DNA of 64,000 nt from Arthrobacter celericrescens (GTDB lineage: Bacteria; Actinomycetota; Actinomycetes; Actinomycetales; Micrococcaceae), in the NCBI RefSeq assembly GCF_003614925.1, contig NZ_QYLP01000090.1, positions 62,001 to 126,000 on the forward strand, in the 5' to 3' direction. Below are positions 8,629 through 16,027 of the stretch, piece by piece. The position numbers and the translations under genes were made by a program. The notes beneath the pieces were generated by a model. It was given only the letters and a program-made list of their open reading frames with translations, searched no databases and was not told the DNA's origin. Position 1 is the stretch's first letter, and every line of letters starts with the position of its first letter.

Positions 8629-10091
8629 GCACCGCAATCGGCCCGCAGGCCGTCAAGGAGGTGCCCCGGCTGGAGGACAAGACCATCCAGCCCATCCCGC
8701 TGAACGAACGGCACGGCAAGCCCCGCGACCTGTTCACCATCTGGTTCGGCTCCAACATCATGATCATGACGATCGTGACCGGCGGACTCGCCACCACTGT
8801 CTTCGGGCTCGACTTCACCACCGCCGTCGTCGGGATCATCCTCGGCAACCTCATCGGCGGCATCTTCATGGCCCTGCATTCCGCCCAGGGGCCGCAGTTG
8901 GGCGTCGCCCAGATGATCCAGACGCGGGGGCAGTTCGGCTCCTTCGGCGCCCTGCTGATCGTTTTCATCGTGGTGATCATGTACGCCGGCTTCTTCGCCG
9001 CCAACCTCGTCTTCGGCGGCGAAGCGATGGCGGCGGTCTACCCCGGGATCGGTGTGGACTCCGGGATCGTGATCCTCGGCGTGGTGAGCGTCATCGCCAC
9101 GATCTTCGGCTACCGGATCATCCACGCCTACGCGAAATTCCTCAGCATCGTCGCCGGCATCGCCCTGGTGGTGGCGTTCATCTGGGTCCTCTTCGTCAAC
9201 GGCCTGCCCGCCGGGCTCCTGGAGCAAGGAAGCTTCAACTGGGCCGGCTTCATGGGCACCGTCTCCGTCTCGGCCCTCTGGCAGCTGGCCTACGCACCCT
9301 ACGTTTCCGACTACTCCCGCTACCTGCCGCAGGGCACCGGTTCGCGGCCGGCGTTCTGGGCGTCCTACTCCGGCTGCGTGCTGGGCACGCTCTTCCCGAT
9401 GGTGCTCGGCGCCCTCGTGGGCTCGGTGGCACTCACCCTCTCCGGAGACCCCGCCGGCGCCGATATCGTCGGAGACCTCGGCTCGCAGCTCCAGCCCCTC
9501 ACGGCGGTGATCATCGGCATCTTCTGCCTCGGGGTGGCCGCCTCGAACGCCATGAACCTCTACTGCGGCGTCCTGTGCAGCCTCACCGTCGGCCAGACCT
9601 TCAAACCGGACTGGATGCCCAAGGCCAAGACCCGCAGCGTGGCCGCCATCATCCTCTTCGCCGTGGCGGTGTCCGTGGCCCTGTTCGCCCGGGACAACTT
9701 CATCCTCTTCTACACCAACTTCCTGTCCTTCCTGATGTACGTCCTGGTGCCGTGGACGGCCATCAACCTGGTGGACTACTACCTGCTGCGGCACGGCCAC
9801 TACCGCGTGGACGACTTCTTCAGGCGCGACGGCGGCGTGTACGGGCGGTTCAACTGGGTCGCCATCGGTTCCTACATCGCCGGCGCCCTCATCCAGATTC
9901 CGTTCACCGCCACCGCCGTCTACACCGGCCCGGTCGCCGCCGCGATGGGTGGCGTGGACCTCTCCTGGATCGTCGGGCTGATCGTCGTGGCGCCCCTGTA
10001 CTACGCCGCGGCCCGCGTCGCCCGGACCCTGGGCAAAAGCTCGGAACCCGCAGACTCCCCCACCCCCGCGCTGGTGAGCGACGCAGCCTGA
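8625..10091 (+). CDS. NCS1-family cytosine/purine-type permease
   Basis: A 488-residue membrane protein with about 12 hydrophobic segments. The N-terminal family signature is RHGKPRDLFTIWFGSNIMIM, followed by TTAVVGIILGNLIGGIFMALH. Further on come SDYSRYLP and the C-terminal PWTAINLVDYYLLRHGHYRVDD typical of CodB/FUR-like transporters. It should import a nucleobase-like or guanidino compound with Na+ or H+. ATGA overlap with the ureohydrolase and a GGAG at the right distance. Co-transcription suggests it brings in the ureohydrolase substrate, which would be unusual for NCS1. Confidence 0.9.
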   Translation: MSTAIGPQAVKEVPRLEDKTIQPIPLNERHGKPRDLFTIWFGSNIMIMTIVTGGLATTVFGLDFTTAVVGIILGNLIGGIFMALHSAQGPQLGVAQMIQTRGQFGSFGALLIVFIVVIMYAGFFAANLVFGGEAMAAVYPGIGVDSGIVILGVVSVIATIFGYRIIHAYAKFLSIVAGIALVVAFIWVLFVNGLPAGLLEQGSFNWAGFMGTVSVSALWQLAYAPYVSDYSRYLPQGTGSRPAFWASYSGCVLGTLFPMVLGALVGSVALTLSGDPAGADIVGDLGSQLQPLTAVIIGIFCLGVAASNAMNLYCGVLCSLTVGQTFKPDWMPKAKTRSVAAIILFAVAVSVALFARDNFILFYTNFLSFLMYVLVPWTAINLVDYYLLRHGHYRVDDFFRRDGGVYGRFNWVAIGSYIAGALIQIPFTATAVYTGPVAAAMGGVDLSWIVGLIVVAPLYYAAARVARTLGKSSEPADSPTPALVSDAA

Positions 10092-10158
10092 ACCGCGACG
10101 CCGCCTGAGCCGGCGCCCGCCAGCCCCACGACCACTCCGAAAGATTGGAACCACTGCC

Positions 10159-11670
10159 ATGACCACCACCGAGACCGCCCTGCCGCGCGCTGCCTTCACC
10201 GTCCGGCGCCCCGCCGGACAGGCCAGCGCCCCTGAACTGCCGCCGTCGGGACACTTCATCAACGGCGCCTTCGTCCCGGGCACCTCCGCCGAGCTGCTCG
10301 ACGTCTTCAACTCGTCCACCGGCGCAGTCCTCGCCTCAGTCGCCGCCGGCACCGCCGCCGACGTCGACACCGCCGTTGCTGCCGCCGTCGCCGCCCAGGC
10401 ATCCTGGGGCAGCACCACCCCGCGGGAACGTTCGGAAGTCCTGCACCGGATCGCGGACATCATCGAGGCCAACCGGGCCGTCTTCGAGCGCCTCGAGGCC
10501 GCCAACACCGGCAAGCCCGGCGCGGTCGCGGAGGACGACGTCTCCAGCACCATCGACACCTTCCGCTTCATGGCCGGCGCCTGCCGGACCCTGACCTCCC
10601 TGGCAGGCGGCGACTACGCCCCCGGCCACACCTCGGTGATCCTGCGCGAACCCGTGGGCGTGGTGGGAGTCATCACTCCGTGGAACTATCCCCTGCTGAT
10701 GGCGGCCTGGAAGGTCGCCCCGATCCTGGCCGCGGGCAACAGCGTGGTCCTCAAGCCCTCGGAGCAGACCCCGCTGTCCACCCTGAAGCTCGCCGAACTC
10801 GTGGCCGGCCAGATCCCGGACGGCATCCTCAACGTGGTCACCGGGCAGGGCCGCACCGTGGGCCAGCGCCTCTCCGAGCACCCTGACATCGCCCTCGTGG
10901 CCCTGACCGGCAGCGTGGCCAGCGGGCAGGCGGTGGCCGGGACCGCCGCCCGCTCCGTCAAGCGCGTCCACCTGGAACTCGGCGGCAAGGCGCCGGTGGT
11001 GGTCTTCCCCGACGCCGACCTCGCCGCCGCGGCGGCCGGGGTGCGGAACGCCGGGTACTGGAACGCCGGCCAGGACTGCGGCGCGGCCTGCCGCGTCCTG
11101 GTGCACGAATCCGTCGCCGAGGAGTTCACCCGGCTCCTCGCCGCGGAGGTCGGCACCCTGGTGCTCGGCGCGCCGGACGCAGGGGACGACGTCGAAATGG
11201 GCCCGATGATCTCCCGCCAACATTTCGAGCGGGTCAAGGAGGCTCTTGCGGAGGCGAAGTCAGCCGGGCTGCGGACCGTCGTCGGAGGATCCGCCCTGGA
11301 GGGACCGGGGTACTTCATCGAACCGACGGTGATCGCCGACGTCCCGGCCGGCGCACCGATTGCCAGCCACGAAATCTTCGGCCCCGTGGTCACGGTGGAG
11401 TCCTTCGCGTCCACCGAGGAAGCCGTGCGGCGGGCGAACGAAACCCCGTACGGGCTCTCCGCCTCGGTGTGGACCAAGGACTCCGGGCTGTCGCTCAGCG
11501 TCCCCAAGCAGCTGGACTTCGGTACCGTGTGGGTGAACGCCCACCTGGTCCTGGCCAACGAGGTTCCGTGGGGCGGGTTCAAGGGATCCGGCTACGGCAG
11601 GGACCTGTCCCTGTACGCCCTGGACGACTACTCCCGGACCAAGCACGTCATGGTCAACCACGGCGCATGA
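10159..11670 (+). CDS. Aldehyde dehydrogenase (aminobutyraldehyde/betaine-aldehyde type)
   Basis: A 503-residue NAD(P)-dependent dehydrogenase. Motifs: GVVGVITPWNYPLLMAAWK (cofactor and Asn), KPSEQTPL, TGSVASGQAVAG, the general base Glu in VHLELGGKAPVVV, the catalytic Cys in NAGQDCGAACRVLV, and EIFGPVVTVESF. The sequence around the active site resembles gamma-aminobutyraldehyde dehydrogenases (PatD/PuuC-like). It lies 67 bp after the permease and overlaps or abuts the FAD oxidase gene downstream. In this context 4-amino- or 4-guanidinobutyraldehyde is a sensible substrate, by inference. Confidence 0.88.
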   Translation: MTTTETALPRAAFTVRRPAGQASAPELPPSGHFINGAFVPGTSAELLDVFNSSTGAVLASVAAGTAADVDTAVAAAVAAQASWGSTTPRERSEVLHRIADIIEANRAVFERLEAANTGKPGAVAEDDVSSTIDTFRFMAGACRTLTSLAGGDYAPGHTSVILREPVGVVGVITPWNYPLLMAAWKVAPILAAGNSVVLKPSEQTPLSTLKLAELVAGQIPDGILNVVTGQGRTVGQRLSEHPDIALVALTGSVASGQAVAGTAARSVKRVHLELGGKAPVVVFPDADLAAAAAGVRNAGYWNAGQDCGAACRVLVHESVAEEFTRLLAAEVGTLVLGAPDAGDDVEMGPMISRQHFERVKEALAEAKSAGLRTVVGGSALEGPGYFIEPTVIADVPAGAPIASHEIFGPVVTVESFASTEEAVRRANETPYGLSASVWTKDSGLSLSVPKQLDFGTVWVNAHLVLANEVPWGGFKGSGYGRDLSLYALDDYSRTKHVMVNHGA

Positions 11671-11699
11671 GCGCTGCAGCAACTGATCGGAGCCTGACA

Positions 11700-12986
11700 A
11701 TGAGCAACGCCTCCAGCCGCGGTCTGGCGGACGCGGCCTTCCCGCCGGTCCCGTTCGGCACGGATGTGCCGTGGAGCAACTGGGGAGGGAACCAGCACGC
11801 CACTCCGGCGTTCACCGTGCGGCCCACCACCGAGCAGGAAGCCCTTGACGCGGTGCGGTTCGCCATCAAGGAGGGGCTCCCGGTGCGCGCGGTCGGGTCC
11901 GGGCACTCCTCGTCCCCGCTGGTCCAGACCGGCGGGGTACTGATGGACATGTCCGCCCTCACCGGGATCACTGGAACCAACCGCGGACGCCGCCGGGCCC
12001 GGGCCAGGGCCGGCACCACCATCAACGCCTTCGGCGACCCGCTCTGGGAGCAGGGCCTGGCCCTGGCCAACCAGGGCGACATCGACAAGCAGCAGATCGC
12101 CGGGGCACTGTCCACCAGCACGCACGGTTCGGGGATCGGGCTCGGCAGCTTCTCCTCGGCCCTGCGCTGGGTCCGGCTGATCGACGGCCACGGGGAGATC
12201 GTCGAAATCGGCGAGGGCCAGCTGCGGGAGCTCCATGCGGCCCAGGTCGCCCTGGGGACGCTGGGGATCTTCCTGGAGGTGGAACTCGCGGTCGAGGACG
12301 CGTACTACCTGCAGGAGGAAATCACGTACCCCGAGTGGGACGAAACCGTGGCCGGCTGGGACGCGGACATCGCGGGCAACCGCCACTACTCCTTCCTCTG
12401 GTGCCCCGGGGAGGGATCGGCGGAACTGCTGGACCTGCCCGGTGCACCCGGCGAGCGCATGGCCAATCGGAGCTACACCAAGCGGTACAACGTTGTCGAC
12501 CTGAAAGACGAAAGCGGGATCTCCGGCGTCGAAGGCAAACGACTGGACCGCTCCTACCGGATCTACCCGGGCGGCTTCACCACCCCGTTCCACGAGCTGG
12601 AGTACTTCGTCCCCGTGGAGCACGGGCTGGCCGCCACCGAGGCCATCCAGGACCTCATCCGCACCAGGCACCGGGAGCAGCAGTACCCGGTGGAGGTCCG
12701 GTGGGTGAAGGCGGACGAGGGCTACCTGTCCCAGTTCCAAGGCAGGGACACCACGGTCATCACCCTCACCACCGAGCCCGGCACGGACTACTGGCCCTTC
12801 TTCCGCGACGCCGACGCCCTCCTGCAGGAATTCGACCCCCGCGCGCACTGGGGGAAGATCCACTTCATGAGCCGGAGCCGGCTGGAACGCCTCTACCCAG
12901 AGCTGGATACCTTCCTCGAGGTCCGCAGGGAATTCGACCCCCGCGGTGTGTTCCTCAACGACCACACCCGCGCTTTGCTCGGCTAA
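11700..12986 (+). CDS. FAD-binding oxidase, aldonolactone/alditol oxidase family
   Basis: A 428-residue VAO-fold flavoprotein. The PP-loop/FAD region is ALDAVRFAIKEGLPVRAVGS followed by GHSSSPLVQTGG, whose His is where family members attach FAD covalently. STSTHGSGIGLGSFSSALRW and a C-terminal ALO-type ending (HWGKIHFMSRSRLERLYP, FDPRGVFLNDH) follow. The ATG at 11700 has GGAG 7 nt upstream. An alternative ATG at 11667 would overlap the previous stop by 4 bp. It ends the guanidino/polyamine block. Substrate unknown; a second family member lies at 37840-39099. Confidence 0.84.
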   Translation: MSNASSRGLADAAFPPVPFGTDVPWSNWGGNQHATPAFTVRPTTEQEALDAVRFAIKEGLPVRAVGSGHSSSPLVQTGGVLMDMSALTGITGTNRGRRRARARAGTTINAFGDPLWEQGLALANQGDIDKQQIAGALSTSTHGSGIGLGSFSSALRWVRLIDGHGEIVEIGEGQLRELHAAQVALGTLGIFLEVELAVEDAYYLQEEITYPEWDETVAGWDADIAGNRHYSFLWCPGEGSAELLDLPGAPGERMANRSYTKRYNVVDLKDESGISGVEGKRLDRSYRIYPGGFTTPFHELEYFVPVEHGLAATEAIQDLIRTRHREQQYPVEVRWVKADEGYLSQFQGRDTTVITLTTEPGTDYWPFFRDADALLQEFDPRAHWGKIHFMSRSRLERLYPELDTFLEVRREFDPRGVFLNDHTRALLG

Positions 12987-13002
12987 CCCCGCCGTACACC
13001 AC

Positions 13003-13067
13003 CCAACGCGGGGTCACTTAGGGCCCATGTTCCGCACCGGGACGGGCCCTAAGTGACCCCGCGTTGG
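13003..13067. repeat. Long intergenic palindrome, family C (single copy)
   Basis: Perfect 24-bp arms (left arm starts CCAACGCGGGGTCACTTA, right arm ends TAAGTGACCCCGCGTTGG) around a 17-nt loop. Size and intergenic position match families A and B, but the sequence differs. It follows the FAD oxidase stop by 16 bp and lies just upstream of the AraC gene promoter, so it could terminate or insulate. No T-run follows. Confidence 0.85.
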
Positions 13068-13092
13068 CGTCCGCCGGGGCTAGACTGGCCGC

Positions 13093-13518
13093 ATGACTCC
13101 CCAGGAACTGGCCAACCTGGCCTTCCTGCGCCGGGCGCGGGACCTGATCGACCGCGAATACGCCCGCCCGCTGGACGTGCCCACCATGGCCGCCGGGGCG
13201 CTGATGTCGCCGGCGCATTTCTCGCGCCAGTTCAAGGCCGCCTACGGGGAGACGCCCTACAACTACCTCATGACCCGCAGGATCGAGCGGGCCATGGCCC
13301 TGCTGCGCGCCGGCAGCACCGTCACCGACGCCTGCATGGAGGTGGGCTGTACCTCCCTGGGTTCCTTCAGTTCCCGCTTCACCGAGGTGGTCGGCATGAC
13401 CCCCAGCGCCTACCGGGACCGGGAACACGAAGCAGTCAAAGCGATGCCTTCCTGCATCGCCCGGCAGCGCACCAAGCCGGACCGCAAGCCGAGCAGGATT
13501 GAAGAAGCGACCGCCTGA
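13093..13518 (+). CDS. AraC-family transcriptional regulator (DNA-binding domain only)
   Basis: A 141-residue protein consisting almost entirely of an AraC/XylS two-HTH domain: LDVPTMAAGALMSPAHFSRQ (first HTH), GETPYNYLMTRRIERAMALL (linker helix), and VTDACMEVGCTSLGSFSSRF with VVGMTPSAYR (second HTH). There is no sensor domain, and a basic tail follows. The start lies 6 nt after a TAGACT -10-like box (13081-13086) with no Shine-Dalgarno, which suggests a leaderless mRNA. A VOC protein follows 21 bp later, a pairing common in actinobacteria, so the regulator probably controls it. Confidence 0.88.
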   Translation: MTPQELANLAFLRRARDLIDREYARPLDVPTMAAGALMSPAHFSRQFKAAYGETPYNYLMTRRIERAMALLRAGSTVTDACMEVGCTSLGSFSSRFTEVVGMTPSAYRDREHEAVKAMPSCIARQRTKPDRKPSRIEEATA

Positions 13519-13539
13519 ACGCCGCCCTACGTTTGAGGC

Positions 13540-13944
13540 ATGAACATTTCACTTCAGTACTCACAGATCACCGTCAACGACCTCGACGAATCGCTCGCCT
13601 TCTACCGTGACGCCCTCGGCCTTGAGGTGCGCAACGACGTCGGCTCCGACGGGCAGCGCTGGGTCACCCTCGGCAGCGCCTCCCAGCCGGACCTGGAATT
13701 GGTGCTGTCCGAGCCGCACGCCGGCCGTTCCAAGGACGACGGCGACGCCCTCCAGGTGCTCCTGACCAAGGGCGTGCTGCCCGTCATCGTCTTCCGCACC
13801 GACAACGTCGACGCCACCTTCGAACACCTCCGCGCCGCCGGCGCCGAGGTGCTCCAGGAACCGATCGACCAGCCGTGGGGCCCGCGCGATTGCGCCTTCC
13901 GCGATCCCTCGGGCAACCATGTCCGCTTCAACCAGAAGTCCTAG
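13540..13944 (+). CDS. VOC/glyoxalase-fold protein
   Basis: A 134-residue protein with the paired beta-alpha-beta-beta-beta modules of the vicinal oxygen chelate fold: SQITVNDLDESLAFYRDALG at the start, LGLEVRN, VIVFRTDNVDATFEHLRAAG for the second module, and the ending GPRDCAFRDPSGNHVRFNQ. Such proteins include glyoxalases, dioxygenases and resistance proteins, and the metal ligands do not define which. It is downstream of the AraC regulator and followed by a hairpin. Confidence 0.85.
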   Translation: MNISLQYSQITVNDLDESLAFYRDALGLEVRNDVGSDGQRWVTLGSASQPDLELVLSEPHAGRSKDDGDALQVLLTKGVLPVIVFRTDNVDATFEHLRAAGAEVLQEPIDQPWGPRDCAFRDPSGNHVRFNQKS

Positions 13945-13955
13945 TTCCCTGCAAG

Positions 13956-14002
13956 AACGCACGACGCCGGTCCCTCCACGCGTTGGGCCGGTGTCGTGCG
14001 TT
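13956..14002. terminator. Hairpin after the VOC gene
   Basis: Arms AACGCACGACGCCGG and CCGGTGTCGTGCGTT pair over 15 positions with one G-T pair, 11 nt after the VOC stop. No U-tract follows, so it is a weak or bidirectional terminator, or another palindromic element. Confidence 0.55.
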
Positions 14003-14161
14003 GGGAACAACAGAACGTCCGCGGCGGCTCCCGGCGCGATGACGCCAATCTCCCCCGTCCGGTTCAGCAGTTCCGCGGCGGTCACCGTCGCGGCGATGGT
14101 GGGTGGACCTTGGGAGCGGGTGTTTCCGCTATGTTCGTCGGCCCATGTGCGGGCGTCTTGG

Positions 14162-14320
14162 CTAGTACCAGTACCGGCGCCCACCGAAGACGGGGCGATT
14201 GAGCGCGCCGAGTATAAGCAGGATGATGCCGACGGCCAGCAAAATCCAGCCGATGGTGCTGAGGATGCCGATGTTGAGTAGCCAGCCGGCAATCAGCAGA
14301 ACAAGTCCGAGGATGATCAT
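14162..14320 (-). CDS. DUF6131-type small membrane protein
   Basis: A 52-residue protein with two hydrophobic helices: MIILGLVLLIAGWLLNIGIL and IGWILLAVGIILLILGALN, then a short arginine/aromatic tail ending GGRRYWY. This layout matches DUF6131 mini membrane proteins of actinobacteria, which have no known function. The start was chosen at the ATG preceded by AAAGGAAAG. The upstream extension to 14383 has no membrane character. It is paired with a second small membrane protein upstream on the same strand. Confidence 0.75.
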   Translation of the reverse strand: MIILGLVLLIAGWLLNIGILSTIGWILLAVGIILLILGALNRPVFGGRRYWY

Positions 14321-14420
14321 TTCTTTCCTTTCGCGTTGTGGCGAAACGGGCCTTCTCCGGCGGCGGAGAAACGAGTTGAACACGCGCCATGGCTCCGAAC
14401 CGCCGAAGGCTGCAGCTGCC

Positions 14421-14630
14421 CTAGGTGACGGTGTCTGGACCGTGCTCGACGACCGTGTGCCGGTGCGCCGAGAAGGCCATGATGATCGATACGATCAGGC
14501 CCAGCACGCCGACGGCCATGAGGATATAGCCGACTAGCATCTGATCAATGAACGGAATCAGTCCCGGAGCGAGGGCGAATGCGAGGATGGCCCCGAGTGC
14601 TATCAGGACAATGGATGCACCGATCCTCAT
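14421..14630 (-). CDS. DUF6458-type small membrane protein
   Basis: A 69-residue protein with two transmembrane helices (MRIGASIVLIALGAILAFAL and VGYILMAVGVLGLIVSIIMA) joined by a short loop, and a polar tail containing HRHTVVEHG. The pattern is typical of DUF6458, common in Micrococcales with no known function. The ATG follows AAGGAGTGGAG. Together with the DUF6131-type gene 100 bp downstream it may form a small envelope-stress unit, but that is speculation. Confidence 0.72.
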   Translation of the reverse strand: MRIGASIVLIALGAILAFALAPGLIPFIDQMLVGYILMAVGVLGLIVSIIMAFSAHRHTVVEHGPDTVT

Positions 14631-15023
14631 GTTCTCCACTCCTTCCCTGCCGGTCCGCGGTCGAAGCGAAAGCAGACTGGCCATAAACTAAGTACCCTTA
14701 CTAAATCAAGATTACCTGAACCGGACGGAAAAGGGATGCTGGAGCGGTTTCCGATGTTGTTGGTCATCGTGTTGACCTTGCCTCGGCAGACGAGCAACGC
14801 TATGGCGACCTCACTCAGGCATCGGATATTCCAAGTCCCCCTGCGCTTACTCCCCTGAGGGCCTCGGCGGGGCAGGACGCGGATGGCCGTGAAAGCCGTG
14901 TCCTCAGAAGGGTCCGGTCCTTCGTGGAATTGAGTTGCAACGCCGGAGATACCCGCGACTTGGCACCACTCCTGCCGGCAGTGCACAGCAAAGGCCACAC
15001 CTCGGGTGAGGCTTTTAGTGGGA
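14631..15023. other. Non-coding stretch of 393 bp
   Basis: No convincing coding sequence on either strand. The part next to the DUF6458-type gene (about 14685-14720) is AT-rich and, on the minus strand, includes GGGTAC, which resembles the -10 of actinobacterial stress sigma factors. No matching -35 at the expected distance was found. The remainder shows no structure I can name. Confidence 0.5.
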
Positions 15024-15872
15024 CTAGCCCTTCGCCGCCGCGCTCAGCCGCGGGTCGTCGTCGGGCAGGTCTTCCTGGCTCAGCTCCTCATCGGAGAAAC
15101 TGACGCCGGCACCTTCCGCGGGAGCCGGATCAACCGGTTCCAGCGCCTGGACCATTTCCTCGTACAGGGCCGGGACGACGTCGTCCTCCGCCTGAGCGGG
15201 AGCCTGGGCGGGGGCCTGCATCGGAAGTGCGGCGGTCACCGGGCCCGAGGTGGGCGCGGGCGGGGCGTACGGGGGCGCCGGCGGGGCGTGACGTTCGGGC
15301 GCACGGTGTTCGGGCGCATGGTGTTCCGGCGCGCGGTATTCCGGGGCACGGTATGCCTCTTCGAGTGCGGCCCGTTCCCGTTCGGCCTCGTAGTATTCGG
15401 CTTCCTCCTGGGCTGCCCATTCGCGGTGCAGCTCGGCCGCCTCCGCGCGTTTCTGGTACATGTGCACCGTGAGGTGGGTGATGGCCAGGAGCACCACGGG
15501 GGGCATCGCGGCCACCAGCGCGGAGACGATCGGCGGGATGCCCGAACGGATCGCGTCCACGGTCAGGATGGCATGGACGGAGTTGGCCGCCGTCGAAACG
15601 ATCGCGCCGAAGAAGAGCAGCGTCCACGGGTAGACCATGGCCCGGCGGCTGTGCCCGTTGAGCGCCACGATGGCCACGGTGGAGGCCACGATCATGCCGT
15701 CCACGATGATCGGCCAGATCCAGGCAAGATGTGCCTCGATCCCGGAGCGCTGCGCAAGGTCGGTCAGCGCCGCGAAGGACAAAATAAAGGCGCCGATGGC
15801 GATCACCACAGTGGTGCCGACCGCGGTGAGGAGTACGGCCTTGTGGGGCTCGTTGGGGATCCTGGTGTTCAC
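15024..15872 (-). CDS. DUF2637 membrane protein with a Pro/His-rich repeat tail
   Basis: A 282-residue protein. The first about 130 residues hold four transmembrane segments of the DUF2637 (SpdB-like) type, with LAWIWPIIVDGMIVASTVAI and the helix ending LAITHLTVHMYQKRAEAAEL. A charged coiled segment follows, then a short repeat at about residues 170-200 built from units like YRAPE/HRAPE/HHAPE, then an acidic tail. DUF2637 proteins are linked to conjugative transfer and sporulation loci in actinobacteria, but here there is no transfer gene nearby. GTG start 6 nt after a TAAACT box, so probably leaderless. Confidence 0.82.
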   Translation of the reverse strand: MNTRIPNEPHKAVLLTAVGTTVVIAIGAFILSFAALTDLAQRSGIEAHLAWIWPIIVDGMIVASTVAIVALNGHSRRAMVYPWTLLFFGAIVSTAANSVHAILTVDAIRSGIPPIVSALVAAMPPVVLLAITHLTVHMYQKRAEAAELHREWAAQEEAEYYEAERERAALEEAYRAPEYRAPEHHAPEHRAPERHAPPAPPYAPPAPTSGPVTAALPMQAPAQAPAQAEDDVVPALYEEMVQALEPVDPAPAEGAGVSFSDEELSQEDLPDDDPRLSAAAKG

Positions 15873-16027
15873 CGGATGAGTTTACCGGCAGGGGCCGCCC
15901 CGGAACTCCGCCGGCCGCGTCTGGCCCTCCACCTCTCCCCTCCGGGCGGATTCCGGGCGTAGTGTGGGCCTTAAGCCGGTGTTGCGGAATCCGGGACAGG
16001 CCAATTAGCTGGGATTGGGTCTGGGGC

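Noticed and set aside
8502..10571. 689-residue open frame on the minus strand
   Set aside because: It is antisense to the NCS1 permease and the aldehyde dehydrogenase start, with Gly/Arg/His/Asp-rich low complexity typical of GC-rich shadow frames and no motif.
14685..14720. Stress sigma-factor promoter (GGGTAC) upstream of the DUF6458-type gene
   Set aside because: The -10-like hexamer is present, but no matching -35 is found at 14-16 bp, so it is mentioned only in the intergenic entry.
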